64,000 nucleotides of DNA from CAIXSE01 sp040769125. GTDB lineage: Bacteria; Actinomycetota; Thermoleophilia; UBA2241. The notes beneath the pieces were generated by a model. That model was not told the origin of the DNA, searched no databases, and saw nothing but the letters and a program-made list of their open reading frames with translations. Shown here piece by piece: positions 56,127 to 63,767 of the stretch. Where the stretch lies: the NCBI GenBank assembly GCA_040769125.1, contig JAXGLO010000001.1, positions 992,001 to 1,056,000 of the forward strand. The letters are read 5' to 3'. Both the position numbers and the translations under genes were made by a program. Position 1 is the stretch's first letter. Each line of letters opens with the position of its first letter.

Positions 56127-56963
56127 CTATGGAAGGCGACTCGAGGTAGCGCGAAGCGCTGCAGCTACACGTAACCGACGGTGCGCGAGTGAGACCAGGC
56201 TGAGCAGATCCAAGGCATCCTCCTCGCCTAACGGCCAATCTATTCTTGGTGCATGGGCCGTCGGGTTTCGGAACATCCCAAACATGCCAATGAGGAGATT
56301 ACAGAAGCCGCGCTGCTCGCTCCTCAGAGTCTCTGTTGACAGGTCGTTGATTCGGACAAGGGGGTCCGTGCCGCCCAGCGCCTGTTGGACAAGGTCGGCT
56401 CCATCCGACGTCAGACCTGTAAGTGCCCGCAGTTTGCCTGCGACGCTCTTCGTGGCTTCGAGGACCGCATGGAAGTAGTTGTCTTGGAGCAGCTCTGTTC
56501 GACAGAACACGAGGACATCCGGGTCGACATTGCGCTGTTCCATTAGGGCTCGCAAACGATTCGCCCGCTTCTCTGCCTCGGCTAGTGTGGCTGTTGCGGC
56601 ACAGCGGCGAAACTTGCCGTCCTGGCCGTACTGCAAGCCAGAGAATGCCAGCGCCACGTTCATGGCACGCCGCCGCTCATCAAAGACCGACTGATTCCCG
56701 GCGTAGCGAGATGGTTGGAGCGACGCATGGATGAATGCGAGCACTCTGTCCCCGGATTTATCCTCAATCTGCCGCGCTGCCAGTGCGTTGAACAGGCGCT
56801 TCCATTTGGTTGCCGACCTGTCCGCATCTGCTACGCCAACCTGTGAGAGAGTGTGACCAATCTCGCTGCCGCTTAGCCCTGACTCCGTGCCTGCCAAAGC
56901 CTTGCAGATTGCCTCGAGTTGGCCACTCGAGAAGGGCGCCGGTTTCGACTTCGGTGACGTCAT
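56127..56963 (-). CDS. TIGR02391/Ymh family protein (HEPN-like motif)
   Basis: 278 residues. The C-terminal half matches the TIGR02391 pattern: FHAVLEATKSVAGKLRALTGL, RINDLSTETLRSEQRGFCNLLIGMFGMFRNPTAHAPRIDW and DALDLLSLVSLAHRRL. FRNPTAH is an R-x4-H motif of the HEPN type, found in many RNase toxins. It begins directly at the stop of the upstream gene (TGAATG). A role in phage defence is inferred. Confidence 0.75.
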   Translation of the reverse strand: MTSPKSKPAPFSSGQLEAICKALAGTESGLSGSEIGHTLSQVGVADADRSATKWKRLFNALAARQIEDKSGDRVLAFIHASLQPSRYAGNQSVFDERRRAMNVALAFSGLQYGQDGKFRRCAATATLAEAEKRANRLRALMEQRNVDPDVLVFCRTELLQDNYFHAVLEATKSVAGKLRALTGLTSDGADLVQQALGGTDPLVRINDLSTETLRSEQRGFCNLLIGMFGMFRNPTAHAPRIDWPLGEEDALDLLSLVSLAHRRLRVAAALRATSSRLP

Positions 56964-57839
56964 TCAATCCGCCGTTGTCAGTCGGTGGTGCTCGGACAGT
57001 AGGTAGGAGAGGAAGCTACGTATCAGATTGCAGAACAGTCGGGCTTCATTGAGTGACAGCTCAAGACCCTCGCGGAGGTCGAGACCGTGACGCACAGCGC
57101 CGCCTGTTGGTGATGACAAGTAGCCATGAACAGAGGTCGTCCAATCGAGGACGCGATCAAGCGTCGTCCCGTGAGCTGATTGGCGGAGTTCAGCAACAAT
57201 TCGATTGAAGTACCTACCTCCAATCTTCCCCGAGCCGGTCTCCATGCCGCGAAACGCCGTCGCTACCGTCTCCAACAGCCATAAGGCCTCCTGAACGGCC
57301 TCCCGTCCTCTTCCAGCCTGAAGCAGCTCCTCGGAGTGTCTGAGCGACTCAGTAAGGATCTCACTTGCCTTCTCATCCAGCGTTGACGGCCGTTCCGGCA
57401 CCGAGATCACCCTCGCATTGGCATCCCGTAGAAGGAGTGCTGGCGGCTTGATCTCGTAGCCAATGCCGTGCGTACCGCAGATCTCATTGATGATGCCGAC
57501 GTCCGGTGCAGAGAGCTTGCCCGGCCAACGCCGGATAGCCTCGCAGGCGTCATAGTAGGCCTCAAGGAACAGCGGTGCATTGCCAGCCGCATCCTCCATC
57601 AACGTGCGAAGGTCAGTCTCTGCCCAACCTGCGCTTGAGCTGAGGACAGGCGTTGTACCGTTGGCGATGGAGAAATGGACCTTGAAGTGCTCGAGGAGCT
57701 CCTTGCGGTCCCCCTGGGTGACGACCTTCCGAACCAGATTCACAAAGTCGTCAATGGCCTCATTGGGAATCGTGGCGGTGTTGATAGTGCCGCCCGCGGG
57801 GGGCCGAAACCGCCATTCTGGAGGGAACTTGAGTGTCAT
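56964..57839 (-). CDS. Unrecognised protein coupled to the TIGR02391 gene
   Basis: 291 residues, mostly helical, no clear family. Near the C-terminus GGAVRHGLDLREGLELSLNEARLFCNLIRSFLSYLL resembles the end of abortive-infection/HEPN proteins. It shares an operon with the Ymh protein downstream, immediately abutting it. No ribosome-binding site of note before ATG 57839. Possibly a regulator, sensor or second toxin subunit. Confidence 0.6.
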   Translation of the reverse strand: MTLKFPPEWRFRPPAGGTINTATIPNEAIDDFVNLVRKVVTQGDRKELLEHFKVHFSIANGTTPVLSSSAGWAETDLRTLMEDAAGNAPLFLEAYYDACEAIRRWPGKLSAPDVGIINEICGTHGIGYEIKPPALLLRDANARVISVPERPSTLDEKASEILTESLRHSEELLQAGRGREAVQEALWLLETVATAFRGMETGSGKIGGRYFNRIVAELRQSAHGTTLDRVLDWTTSVHGYLSSPTGGAVRHGLDLREGLELSLNEARLFCNLIRSFLSYLLSEHHRLTTAD

Positions 57840-58114
57840 TGTGAGCTACCGCCTCGCACTCGGGACAAGGTTTAGCGTGCTAGATCGTGGCCAGATGAAC
57901 CCGTACTTCGCGGGGAAGAAGCCTCCCACATTCAGTCGCGCGCACGAGGTTGGCCAGATTCAGCCAAATCTGAAGTCTCATTGCTTCAAGAGGAAGGCCG
58001 TAGATTCGGGCCAATCCCAACTCAACATCGTTCAGCGAACCCGGCCGCCTCGCTCCAGATTGACATCGATCTGAGGGGCACCGCTTCGCCAGGGGTGGCA
58101 TTTGCGGGGGAAAG

Positions 58115-58159
58115 TGGTGCGCCCGGCAGGACTCGAACCTGCGACCTTCGGTTCCGTAG
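58115..58159 (-). other. Attachment-site copy: 3' 45 bp of tRNA-Arg (ACG)
   Basis: The minus strand holds the 3' part of a tRNA: CTACGGA (anticodon loop with ACG), ACCGA, GCAGG-TTCGAGT-CCTGC T-arm, CGGGCGCACCA. The 5' half of the tRNA is missing; the preceding bases (TTGTC) do not pair with ACCGA. A tRNA copy cut at the anticodon loop is the usual end left by tyrosine-integrase insertion. Because the missing 5' side is to the right, the element extends rightward. Confidence 0.8.
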
Positions 58160-58191
58160 GACAACGGGCACCATCTCAGACGGCTCGCTGC

Positions 58192-58273
58192 CGTCTCACC
58201 AGTATCAGCGGAATCTAGCCTGTAAGCAGGCATTTTCACGGATCGCGTCTCACCTACAGGCGCTCCCGTCTCA
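58192..58273. repeat. Three CGTCTCA repeats beside the attachment site
   Basis: CGTCTCA occurs at 58192-58198, 58246-58252 and 58267-58273, plus a small AGACGG/CCGTCT hairpin at 58179-58196. They are candidate integrase arm-binding sites. No gene lies between the att site and 58341. Confidence 0.4.
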
Positions 58274-58340
58274 TTTAGCAGCGGGCTGTCATCGGCCGTA
58301 TCTGCGTACAGTCCGCGTACACCAGGAGGGAGGAGCAAGA

Positions 58341-58769
58341 ATGGAGACCAGGCAGAGGCTCGACGAACTCGACTGGCGCATCTACTCGCCGCGCTATCGA
58401 GACTGGGACATCGATACACCGACCACGCGCCGCCTGCAGGTTCCAGGCGGCGGAATAGTGTGGCCAGCCGTTGCGTACAAAGGGACCAGCGCCGAGGGGT
58501 GTCGGATCTTCCTCACCGCCGACAACAGAGGCGACAACAACCTGTATCTGTGCGCCCAGACGGACGCGGAGCTAGCTCGCGAGTCGCTGGTGCCGCCTGC
58601 GCCGCGGCAGCGTTTCGGGACGTGGGCCAGGTATCTGGCAACCGTCACCTGGGCGAAGGCAGCGATTGCGACGCTTGGGGGGAGCCTTACTGACGAAGAG
58701 CAGGCCTTGCTCGAGGCACTGGAGAGCTACGGAAGGCAGGCGCCGGCGCGGCTGAGGGGCACCGCGTAG
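58341..58769 (+). CDS. Unrecognised element protein next to the att site
   Basis: 142 residues from ATG 58341 (GGGAGGAG upstream). It contains WRIYSPRYRDWDID, GGIVWPAVAYKGT and LTADNRGDNNLYLCAQTDAELARE. No family recognised. It is the only plus-strand gene of the left half of the element, adjacent to the attachment site, where cargo genes often sit. Confidence 0.6.
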   Translation: METRQRLDELDWRIYSPRYRDWDIDTPTTRRLQVPGGGIVWPAVAYKGTSAEGCRIFLTADNRGDNNLYLCAQTDAELARESLVPPAPRQRFGTWARYLATVTWAKAAIATLGGSLTDEEQALLEALESYGRQAPARLRGTA

Positions 58770-58832
58770 TTTCAGGCGAGCAGTGGGGCTGCCGCTCGGC
58801 CCTAGAGACCAAGCGGCAGCCCCTTCGCATTG

Positions 58833-59084
58833 TCACTGCTCCATCCAGCGGTTTCGGAGTGCCTCTCGGGTCTCTCGGGCCCGCTTCTCACGCTCCAGGG
58901 ACTCCGTTATCTTTGCCCCAAAGGCCGCCTGACGGGCTTCCTCTGCTTCGCGTTCTTCGGCAATCTCTTGCTTGTGCCTGGCGTAGGTCTCGGGGGCGAT
59001 GCCCATCCGCAGGGCGGTACTCATCTCGACGTCGGTTAGCTCGAGCTCGTCTGCCTGCTGCTTCTGCTTTTTCGTAAGCATCAT
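58833..59084 (-). CDS. Small phage-type protein after the terminase
   Basis: 83 residues, highly charged and helical (LELTDVEMSTALRMGIAPETYARHKQEIAEEREAEEARQ). It lies 42 nt after the terminase nuclease gene on the same strand. The start is ATG 59084 or 59081. Function unknown. Confidence 0.6.
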   Translation of the reverse strand: MMLTKKQKQQADELELTDVEMSTALRMGIAPETYARHKQEIAEEREAEEARQAAFGAKITESLEREKRARETREALRNRWMEQ

Positions 59085-59126
59085 TTTGTTTCTCGTTCCT
59101 TTCTTCTGATCGTTTCTGCCTGTCGT

Positions 59127-59807
59127 CTACAGGTAGGAGATTGACCCGGCTTTGTGGGGGCCGCGTTCCGTGAGCACCGCCAGGCCCAAGGCGCATACGA
59201 GGTCGTCATGGCTGCCGTGTCGGGCGCCCCACTGCGTGTTCGCCTGGGCGTTCACGCTTATCTCGAAGTCCTCGAGCTCAGATGCGAGGGCGCGCGCCTC
59301 GTCGGTGTTGGGCAGAAGGATCCGCCCGTATCCCATGAGGGCCTGCAGCCGCGAGACAAGGTAGGACTTCGCCACAGTGCCCTCTCGGTCGCCGCGGCGG
59401 ACCGTGGTGCGCTCGCCAGCCGTGAACATGACGGCTGTCAGGTGCCCGTTGTTGATGCCTGAACGCTCGCGGAGGAAGTCGACCACGGGCAGCCCGCAGC
59501 CTGTTGCGTCCACGAGCACCCACACTGATTCGCGGGCGCGGCGCTCCTGCATCTCTGGATCGTCGGGGGTCCGAAAAACGAAGCTGCCGGCTCGCCGCTT
59601 TCGCTTCTCCTGCCGGCGGGCGAACTCCGCCGTGGCATTGCGGTAGATCGCGGCGAGCCGATCGGCGACCTGTGGGTACGGGGTGCCGAGCGGGATTCGC
59701 TCGAGGTGGCGGACGATGTACCGCTCGTCTTCCTGTTCGCAGACCACGACCGCCGTGGGGTCGGATCGCTGCCCCACGTCCACGCCGATAGTGACTACAC
59801 ACTCCAT
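59127..59807 (-). CDS. Terminase large subunit, nuclease part
   Basis: 226 residues. The RNase H-like nuclease of phage terminases: TIGVDVGQRSDPTAVVVCE (first catalytic Asp), VWVLVDATGCGLPVVDFLRE and the last HGSHDDLVCALGLAVL. The ATPase half is a separate upstream gene overlapping it by 13 nt. It would cut concatemeric DNA during packaging. Confidence 0.85.
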   Translation of the reverse strand: MECVVTIGVDVGQRSDPTAVVVCEQEDERYIVRHLERIPLGTPYPQVADRLAAIYRNATAEFARRQEKRKRRAGSFVFRTPDDPEMQERRARESVWVLVDATGCGLPVVDFLRERSGINNGHLTAVMFTAGERTTVRRGDREGTVAKSYLVSRLQALMGYGRILLPNTDEARALASELEDFEISVNAQANTQWGARHGSHDDLVCALGLAVLTERGPHKAGSISYL

Positions 59808-60547
59808 GCTTCAACCTCCTCTCGGAACATCGCTTCAATGTCGGCCACAGCGAAGGCCGCGGCTTGCGCATCGCCGAACTCGCATTCGTACTCCTGCCGG
59901 TAGAACCAGTCGCCCAGGGTCGCCCGCTCTTCGTCCAGGAAGGCGGGAGAGATGCGCGGGCACTCAGACGCAGGCACCCGCACGCGCTTCCATGTCGGCC
60001 CGCCGTCCTCCCATGCCTCATACCACCAGCCGCGCCGGCCGTAGGGCGTGCTGAGGGCTATCAGCTGCCCGCCCGAGACCGCGAGCATGGGGCGCACTGC
60101 GGCGATGGTCTCGTCAGGGACGCGGGATGCCTCGTCTATCAGCAGGAGACGCACGGCGCTGTAAGCGCGGATCGTGCTCTCGCTGCCGGGCAGGGACACG
60201 ATCCGGCTGCCGTTCTCGAGCGCGAGGCTCAGGGCATTCTCGGACTCAGACGGGACCGGGCGCCCAAGAGAGCGGTATACCGCGGCGGCTTTGCGGAATA
60301 GCTCGCCGCTCTGCCGCTGCGAGGGGCTAAGCAGCAGGATGAGGCTGCCGGGCTCGTATACGGCAACGTAGACCGCTTTGATGGCACATGTGGTGGACTT
60401 GCCGGACTGCCGGCAGCAGTTGAGTAGGAGACGCGGGGCGTCGCTGCGCAGCACATCCGTCTGCCAGGGGTCGGGTGTCATGCCGACACCGGCCGCCAAG
60501 GCAGCGGGATCGAGGGCGCGGGCGAGGTCACGAGCCAAGGCGCTCAT
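59795..60547 (-). CDS. Terminase large subunit, ATPase part
   Basis: 250 residues. Walker A-like LLNCCRQSGKSTTCAIKAVY, LLLLSPSQRQSGELFRK, Walker B VRLLLIDEASRVPDE and coupling motif LIALSTPYGRRGWWY of the DNA-packaging motor are intact. It ends normally, so the separation from the nuclease part may be natural. It overlaps the VRR-NUC gene by 4 nt. Confidence 0.87.
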   Translation of the reverse strand: MSALARDLARALDPAALAAGVGMTPDPWQTDVLRSDAPRLLLNCCRQSGKSTTCAIKAVYVAVYEPGSLILLLSPSQRQSGELFRKAAAVYRSLGRPVPSESENALSLALENGSRIVSLPGSESTIRAYSAVRLLLIDEASRVPDETIAAVRPMLAVSGGQLIALSTPYGRRGWWYEAWEDGGPTWKRVRVPASECPRISPAFLDEERATLGDWFYRQEYECEFGDAQAAAFAVADIEAMFREEVEAWSV

Positions 60548-60843
60548 ACGTCCACGTCCAGGCAGTCCACGAGCGCCGCCACGTCAGCCGTGGAGCGCGC
60601 CACGATGTACTCTCCGCCGGCGCGTCGCCAGTCATGGGCGAACCGCTTCTGGGCCTCACTCAGGCGGCCCTTGGCGGTCTTGCACTCGACCATGACGACG
60701 CGGCCGCCGCGTACCGCCTGCAGGTCGGCAAGGCCGGGATGCGTACCGAGACCCGCCTGATGGCGGATCACGTACCAGCCGGCGGCCTGCAGACAGGAGC
60801 GGACGGCGCGGAGCACGACGGTTTCAGGCTGGCACCTTCTCAC
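60544..60843 (-). CDS. VRR-NUC domain nuclease
   Basis: 99 residues from GTG 60843, overlapping the upstream stop (GTGA). The VRR-NUC pattern is present: VLRAVRSCLQAAGWYVIRHQAGLGTHPGLADLQAVRGGRVVMVECKTAKGRLSEAQKRFAHDWRRAGGEYIVARS, with the D...E-x-K catalytic residues. Such nucleases often sit beside phage terminases and replication genes. Confidence 0.85.
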   Translation of the reverse strand: MRRCQPETVVLRAVRSCLQAAGWYVIRHQAGLGTHPGLADLQAVRGGRVVMVECKTAKGRLSEAQKRFAHDWRRAGGEYIVARSTADVAALVDCLDVDV

Positions 60844-61334
60844 GACTTCCCCGGCTCCAGCTCCAGCAGGCGGCCCGACACAGCGGCGCGGGCTTCGGGG
60901 TAGGGCTGTAGGGCCATGAATATGGCGGCTCGCAGCTCCAGCCACTCGGGCGACGCTTGCAGGTTCACCACGGTGACAGGCCGGGTGTCCAGCTCGCCGG
61001 ACGCCTTGCCCAGCAGTTCCAGAAGGCCGCGTAGCTCGCGCACGGCCGCGAGGGCGGCACTTACCTTGCCGTCCTGTTCGGCGGCCGTCAGCAGGCCTTC
61101 TGTGCGGGTTATGAGGCCTTCCACGCGATCCAGCAGGGAGGCCGCGCCCTTCGCCTCCCGTTCTGCCTGCACTGCGGCCAGGGCGGCGCTCACGTGGCGC
61201 TGCGAGTGCCGATGGAGGGCGGACGAGCTGAGCCCCCACTGTCCCGCGATTTCCCGCAGGGGGCGGCCGGAAACGAGACAGGCGTCGATTGCTTCCCGCT
61301 CGGGGTGGAGGCAGACGGTGCAGCCGCGAGCCAT
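60840..61334 (-). CDS. Terminase small subunit-like DNA-binding protein
   Basis: 164 residues. The N-terminal zinc/HTH segment (CTVCLHPEREAIDACLVSGRPLREIAGQWGLSSSALHRHSQRH) is followed by a long coiled helix (LLTAAEQDGKVSAALAAVRELRGLLELLGK). This is the usual layout of phage small terminases and their relatives. It starts the terminase operon. Confidence 0.7.
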   Translation of the reverse strand: MARGCTVCLHPEREAIDACLVSGRPLREIAGQWGLSSSALHRHSQRHVSAALAAVQAEREAKGAASLLDRVEGLITRTEGLLTAAEQDGKVSAALAAVRELRGLLELLGKASGELDTRPVTVVNLQASPEWLELRAAIFMALQPYPEARAAVSGRLLELEPGKS

Positions 61335-61351
61335 GCCGCTACACCTCGCGG

Positions 61352-61378
61352 GGGCTTCGTATATGCAGTACGAAGCCC
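61352..61378. promoter_or_regulatory. Perfect 10-bp inverted repeat upstream of the terminase operon
   Basis: GGGCTTCGTA (61352-61361) and TACGAAGCCC (61369-61378) with a 7-nt spacer lie just 5' of the terminase-small-like gene. It could be an operator, terminator or packaging (pac) site. Confidence 0.5.
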
Positions 61379-61499
61379 GATCCTATTTGCAGGGAAAACG
61401 TGGCGACTGTACGCAGAGTGTACGCAAATGCCGCTGTGCCGCTTGCTGGGCGGCTGTCTCGATTAGGGCCCTCGCCGAACGCCCCAAGCTGCTCCAGGC

Positions 61500-61760
61500 T
61501 CATCCCCTCCACCCCTTTCGTGCTCGAGGTCGAAACAGTCTCGGCTCGTCAGAAGACAGGCACGCGACCCCTCGCCCGTCGCGGGTGAATGCTTGCGAGG
61601 TGCAGAGGTCGCAGCAGAGACGGCCACCGGCACGCCAGGACTCGACGTAGCAGCGGCGAGGCCGTTTCATCGCGGCAGCGGTCTCGTACGTGATGGCGGG
61701 TACTCTCGCGCGACTGGGCGCGAGCTCTTCGGTGCCGGCGTAGGGATCATGCAGTGCCAT
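61500..61760 (-). CDS. Small cysteine-containing element protein
   Basis: 86 residues with CYVESWRAGGRLCCDLCTSQAF, possibly a zinc knuckle. It overlaps the replication-protein gene by 14 nt. Unrecognised. Confidence 0.5.
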   Translation of the reverse strand: MALHDPYAGTEELAPSRARVPAITYETAAAMKRPRRCYVESWRAGGRLCCDLCTSQAFTRDGRGVACLSSDEPRLFRPRARKGWRG

Positions 61761-62532
61761 CGCTCACCACCCCGAGGCCGTGATCCATGGCTGCCCGCCG
61801 CTTTTCTTCGCGCTTTTTGGCGAGGTAGTCGCTCACCTTCGCCTTGCCTTCCTCTCTGGTGAGGACTGACTCGGCAGCCGGTTCTTCGTTTTCTTCTTGA
61901 GAAGTCGCAGCCGCTCCCCAGGCGGCGGCGTCTTCTAAAGAAGAAGAGTCTTCGATATTCTTCGACTCTTCTTCTTTAATGGGGGCCTGCGTGCGAACCC
62001 CAAAGGGGGCTTGTGCACGAACCCCACCGGGGGCCTGTGTACGAGCCCCACCGGGGTCTGTGTACGAGCCCTCTCGGCAATCTAAGGGGCTCGCCTGCGA
62101 GTCCCTTACGGTCTCGAGGTCACTGTCAACGGGGTCTTGAGCCTGTAGAGGGCTCGCCTGCGAGTCCTCTACGGGTGCGAGGAATCCCCATCGTGAGGGG
62201 TCAGGCTGAATGGCCAAGACGGCACTGCGTGACCCGATGGCAGGTGAACGCTCGATGACGACGCCGGCAGCCTTCAGCTTGGCGAGCGCGATACGTGTTG
62301 CGCTACGTGAGAGCCCGGTCCGCTTCTCGATCTTTCGCACGCTTGTCTTGCGGCCCGTCCGTCTCGTTTCGAAGCCGTACGTCCGGCGCACGATTACGAG
62401 CACCACGAGGAGCTGCGACCGCGTGAACGGCGCTCTGAGGATGGCGTCGAACAGCGGTAAGTCGAACCGAACAAAGCGTGACGACTTGGAGTAGTCCTCA
62501 GCGACGGGTGCCGCATCGTCATGCCTCTGCAT
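61747..62532 (-). CDS. Phage replication protein (lambda-O-like N-terminus)
   Basis: 261 residues from ATG 62532. The N-terminal winged-helix domain (SSRFVRFDLPLFDAILRAPFTRSQLLVVLVIVRRTYGF, ... RKIEKRTGLSRSATRIALAKLKAAGVV) matches O-type replication initiators. The middle has 8-residue repeats (GGARTQAP, GGVRAQAP, FGVRTQAP) and two DSQASPL. The C-terminus is Glu/Lys-rich. It likely binds the element's origin, which could be the repeat itself, as in lambda O. Confidence 0.75.
   Translation of the reverse strand: MQRHDDAAPVAEDYSKSSRFVRFDLPLFDAILRAPFTRSQLLVVLVIVRRTYGFETRRTGRKTSVRKIEKRTGLSRSATRIALAKLKAAGVVIERSPAIGSRSAVLAIQPDPSRWGFLAPVEDSQASPLQAQDPVDSDLETVRDSQASPLDCREGSYTDPGGARTQAPGGVRAQAPFGVRTQAPIKEEESKNIEDSSSLEDAAAWGAAATSQEENEEPAAESVLTREEGKAKVSDYLAKKREEKRRAAMDHGLGVVSDGTA
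61981..62074. repeat. 24-bp tandem repeats (four copies) inside the replication gene
   Basis: Units at 61981-62004, 62005-62028, 62029-62052 and a partial one from 62053 have the form GGGGGCCTGTGTACGAGCCCCACC. Iterons inside an O-type gene are the usual form of a lambdoid origin. Confidence 0.65.
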
Positions 62533-62788
62533 CCACGAGTTCCAAGTCGCGCCGCTCGTTGCGGGCGCGTTCGTGGGATTGCGGCAGGGCGCCAAGCCAA
62601 CGCAGGAGCGTGCCCAGCTGCAGCCGGTAGGAGCGGCCAAGGCGCAAGGTGCCGGGGATCTGATCGGCCCTGAGCGCGCGGTAGAAGCTCGCTCGGGAGC
62701 ATTTGAGGATCGCCCAGGGCTGCGCCTCGTCTGGTGTGACGATCGCCTGCCCGGCGGCGTAGGCGTCTTGTAGCTCGCGGAGGGTCAT
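62519..62788 (-). CDS. Helix-turn-helix protein (excisionase-like)
   Basis: 89 residues: PWAILKCSRASFYRALRADQIPGTLRLGRSYRLQLGTLLRWLG is a MerR/Xis-type winged helix. It overlaps the XRE regulator by 4 nt and the replication gene by 14 nt. Probably excisionase or a regulator. Confidence 0.7.
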   Translation of the reverse strand: MTLRELQDAYAAGQAIVTPDEAQPWAILKCSRASFYRALRADQIPGTLRLGRSYRLQLGTLLRWLGALPQSHERARNERRDLELVDAEA

Positions 62789-63021
62789 GCGCTAATGACG
62801 CTCTCAATGTCTCGCAGGAGGCGCGCATAGCGCACGGCAGCCCCACCACGCGGGATGCTCCCGCGGGTTTCCCAGTAGAAGACCGTGGTGGGGTGCACGC
62901 CAACATCGCGTGCGATCTCGGCCAGGCTTAAGCCGGCGCGTTCGCGAATCTCGCGAACGCGACCGTCAGCGACCAGGTTTCTCATGCGCACTAGCTCGAG
63001 TGCTTCACGGCTCATCGTCAT
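62785..63021 (-). CDS. XRE-type HTH regulator
   Basis: 78 residues from ATG 63021: VREIRERAGLSLAEIARDVGVHPTTVFYWETRGSIP is a Cro/CI helix-turn-helix. Divergent from the 63114 gene; the shared gap holds ATGT-5-ACAT (63076-63088) overlapping a TTGACT -35, a possible operator. Confidence 0.8.
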   Translation of the reverse strand: MTMSREALELVRMRNLVADGRVREIRERAGLSLAEIARDVGVHPTTVFYWETRGSIPRGGAAVRYARLLRDIESVISA

Positions 63022-63078
63022 CCCTGCCTTGCTTTTGAAGTTGCACTCATTGCTCAATGAAACCACAGCCGTACCATG

Positions 63079-63107
63079 TTGACTACATTGGATTTAGGCG
63101 CTAAGCT
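63079..63107 (+). promoter_or_regulatory. Leaderless promoter TTGACT-17-TAAGCT
   Basis: TTGACT (63079-63084), 17 nt, TAAGCT (63102-63107); GTG 63114 follows after 6 nt. Same geometry as the darT and methylase promoters. Confidence 0.55.
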
Positions 63108-63113
63108 ATGGAC

Positions 63114-63767
63114 GTGAGTGACGATCAGGACAGATGGACTTACGTTGTGTGGGGCAGCTGGCCGCGACAGTTGCGAGTGGGAGTGCAGTGGCGCGTCCTC
63201 GAGGGCGAATGGGAGTGCGTCGGCTTGCGCATCGAGACCGCAGCCGGCACCTGTAGCCGCCCTCTATTAGCGGGAGACTTGCGAAGCATCCGAATGGGCA
63301 GGCTGCTTGATCTCGCGCGACATGCGATCGAGATCGACCAAGGCACAGGCCAAGGCCTGCCCCGCGGGATCGCACCCGGGCAAAGTGACGAGAGTCAAGA
63401 ACAGCCTGCCCCCAAGAGAAAGGGCGGCCGGCCTCTGCTGGAGGCCAAAAGGATCTACGCGGAAGCTCTCGGGCGTGGGGAACCGCCTAACAAGGCTATT
63501 GCCAAGCACTTCGGGGTAAAGCCGAACACCGCAGCCAAGTGGATTGTCGAGTGCCGCAAGAAGGGTCTGCTTGGCAGAACCAAGCAGGGCAGGGCTGGCG
63601 GGGTTGCCTTTGATCGCCCCTACGCGCGCAGCGTGCTGGCGAATGCAGGCTACTCCAGAGAGGAGATTGCGAGAATCCTTTATCACTTCCCGCGCTTCCT
63701 AGAGCCGGAGTTGGTCGAGGCTCTTCGAGCGGCAGACAAGAGTCACCCGCGAGAGGAGGACGCATGA
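63114..63767 (+). CDS. Element protein with C-terminal helix-turn-helix
   Basis: 217 residues. GTG 63114 is chosen because it lies 6 nt after the -10; ATG 63108 is an alternative. The N-terminal half is beta-rich (WTYVVWGSWPRQLRVGVQWRVLEGEW). The C-terminal half has a helix-turn-helix-like segment (KAIAKHFGVKPNTAAKWIVECRKKGLL). It is coupled to the integrase gene (ATGA overlap), so it may direct integration or excision. Confidence 0.7.
   Translation: MSDDQDRWTYVVWGSWPRQLRVGVQWRVLEGEWECVGLRIETAAGTCSRPLLAGDLRSIRMGRLLDLARHAIEIDQGTGQGLPRGIAPGQSDESQEQPAPKRKGGRPLLEAKRIYAEALGRGEPPNKAIAKHFGVKPNTAAKWIVECRKKGLLGRTKQGRAGGVAFDRPYARSVLANAGYSREEIARILYHFPRFLEPELVEALRAADKSHPREEDA

Noticed and set aside
61981..62074. 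CRISPR-like array
   Set aside because: Contiguous 24-bp units without spacers inside a coding sequence; fits iterons.
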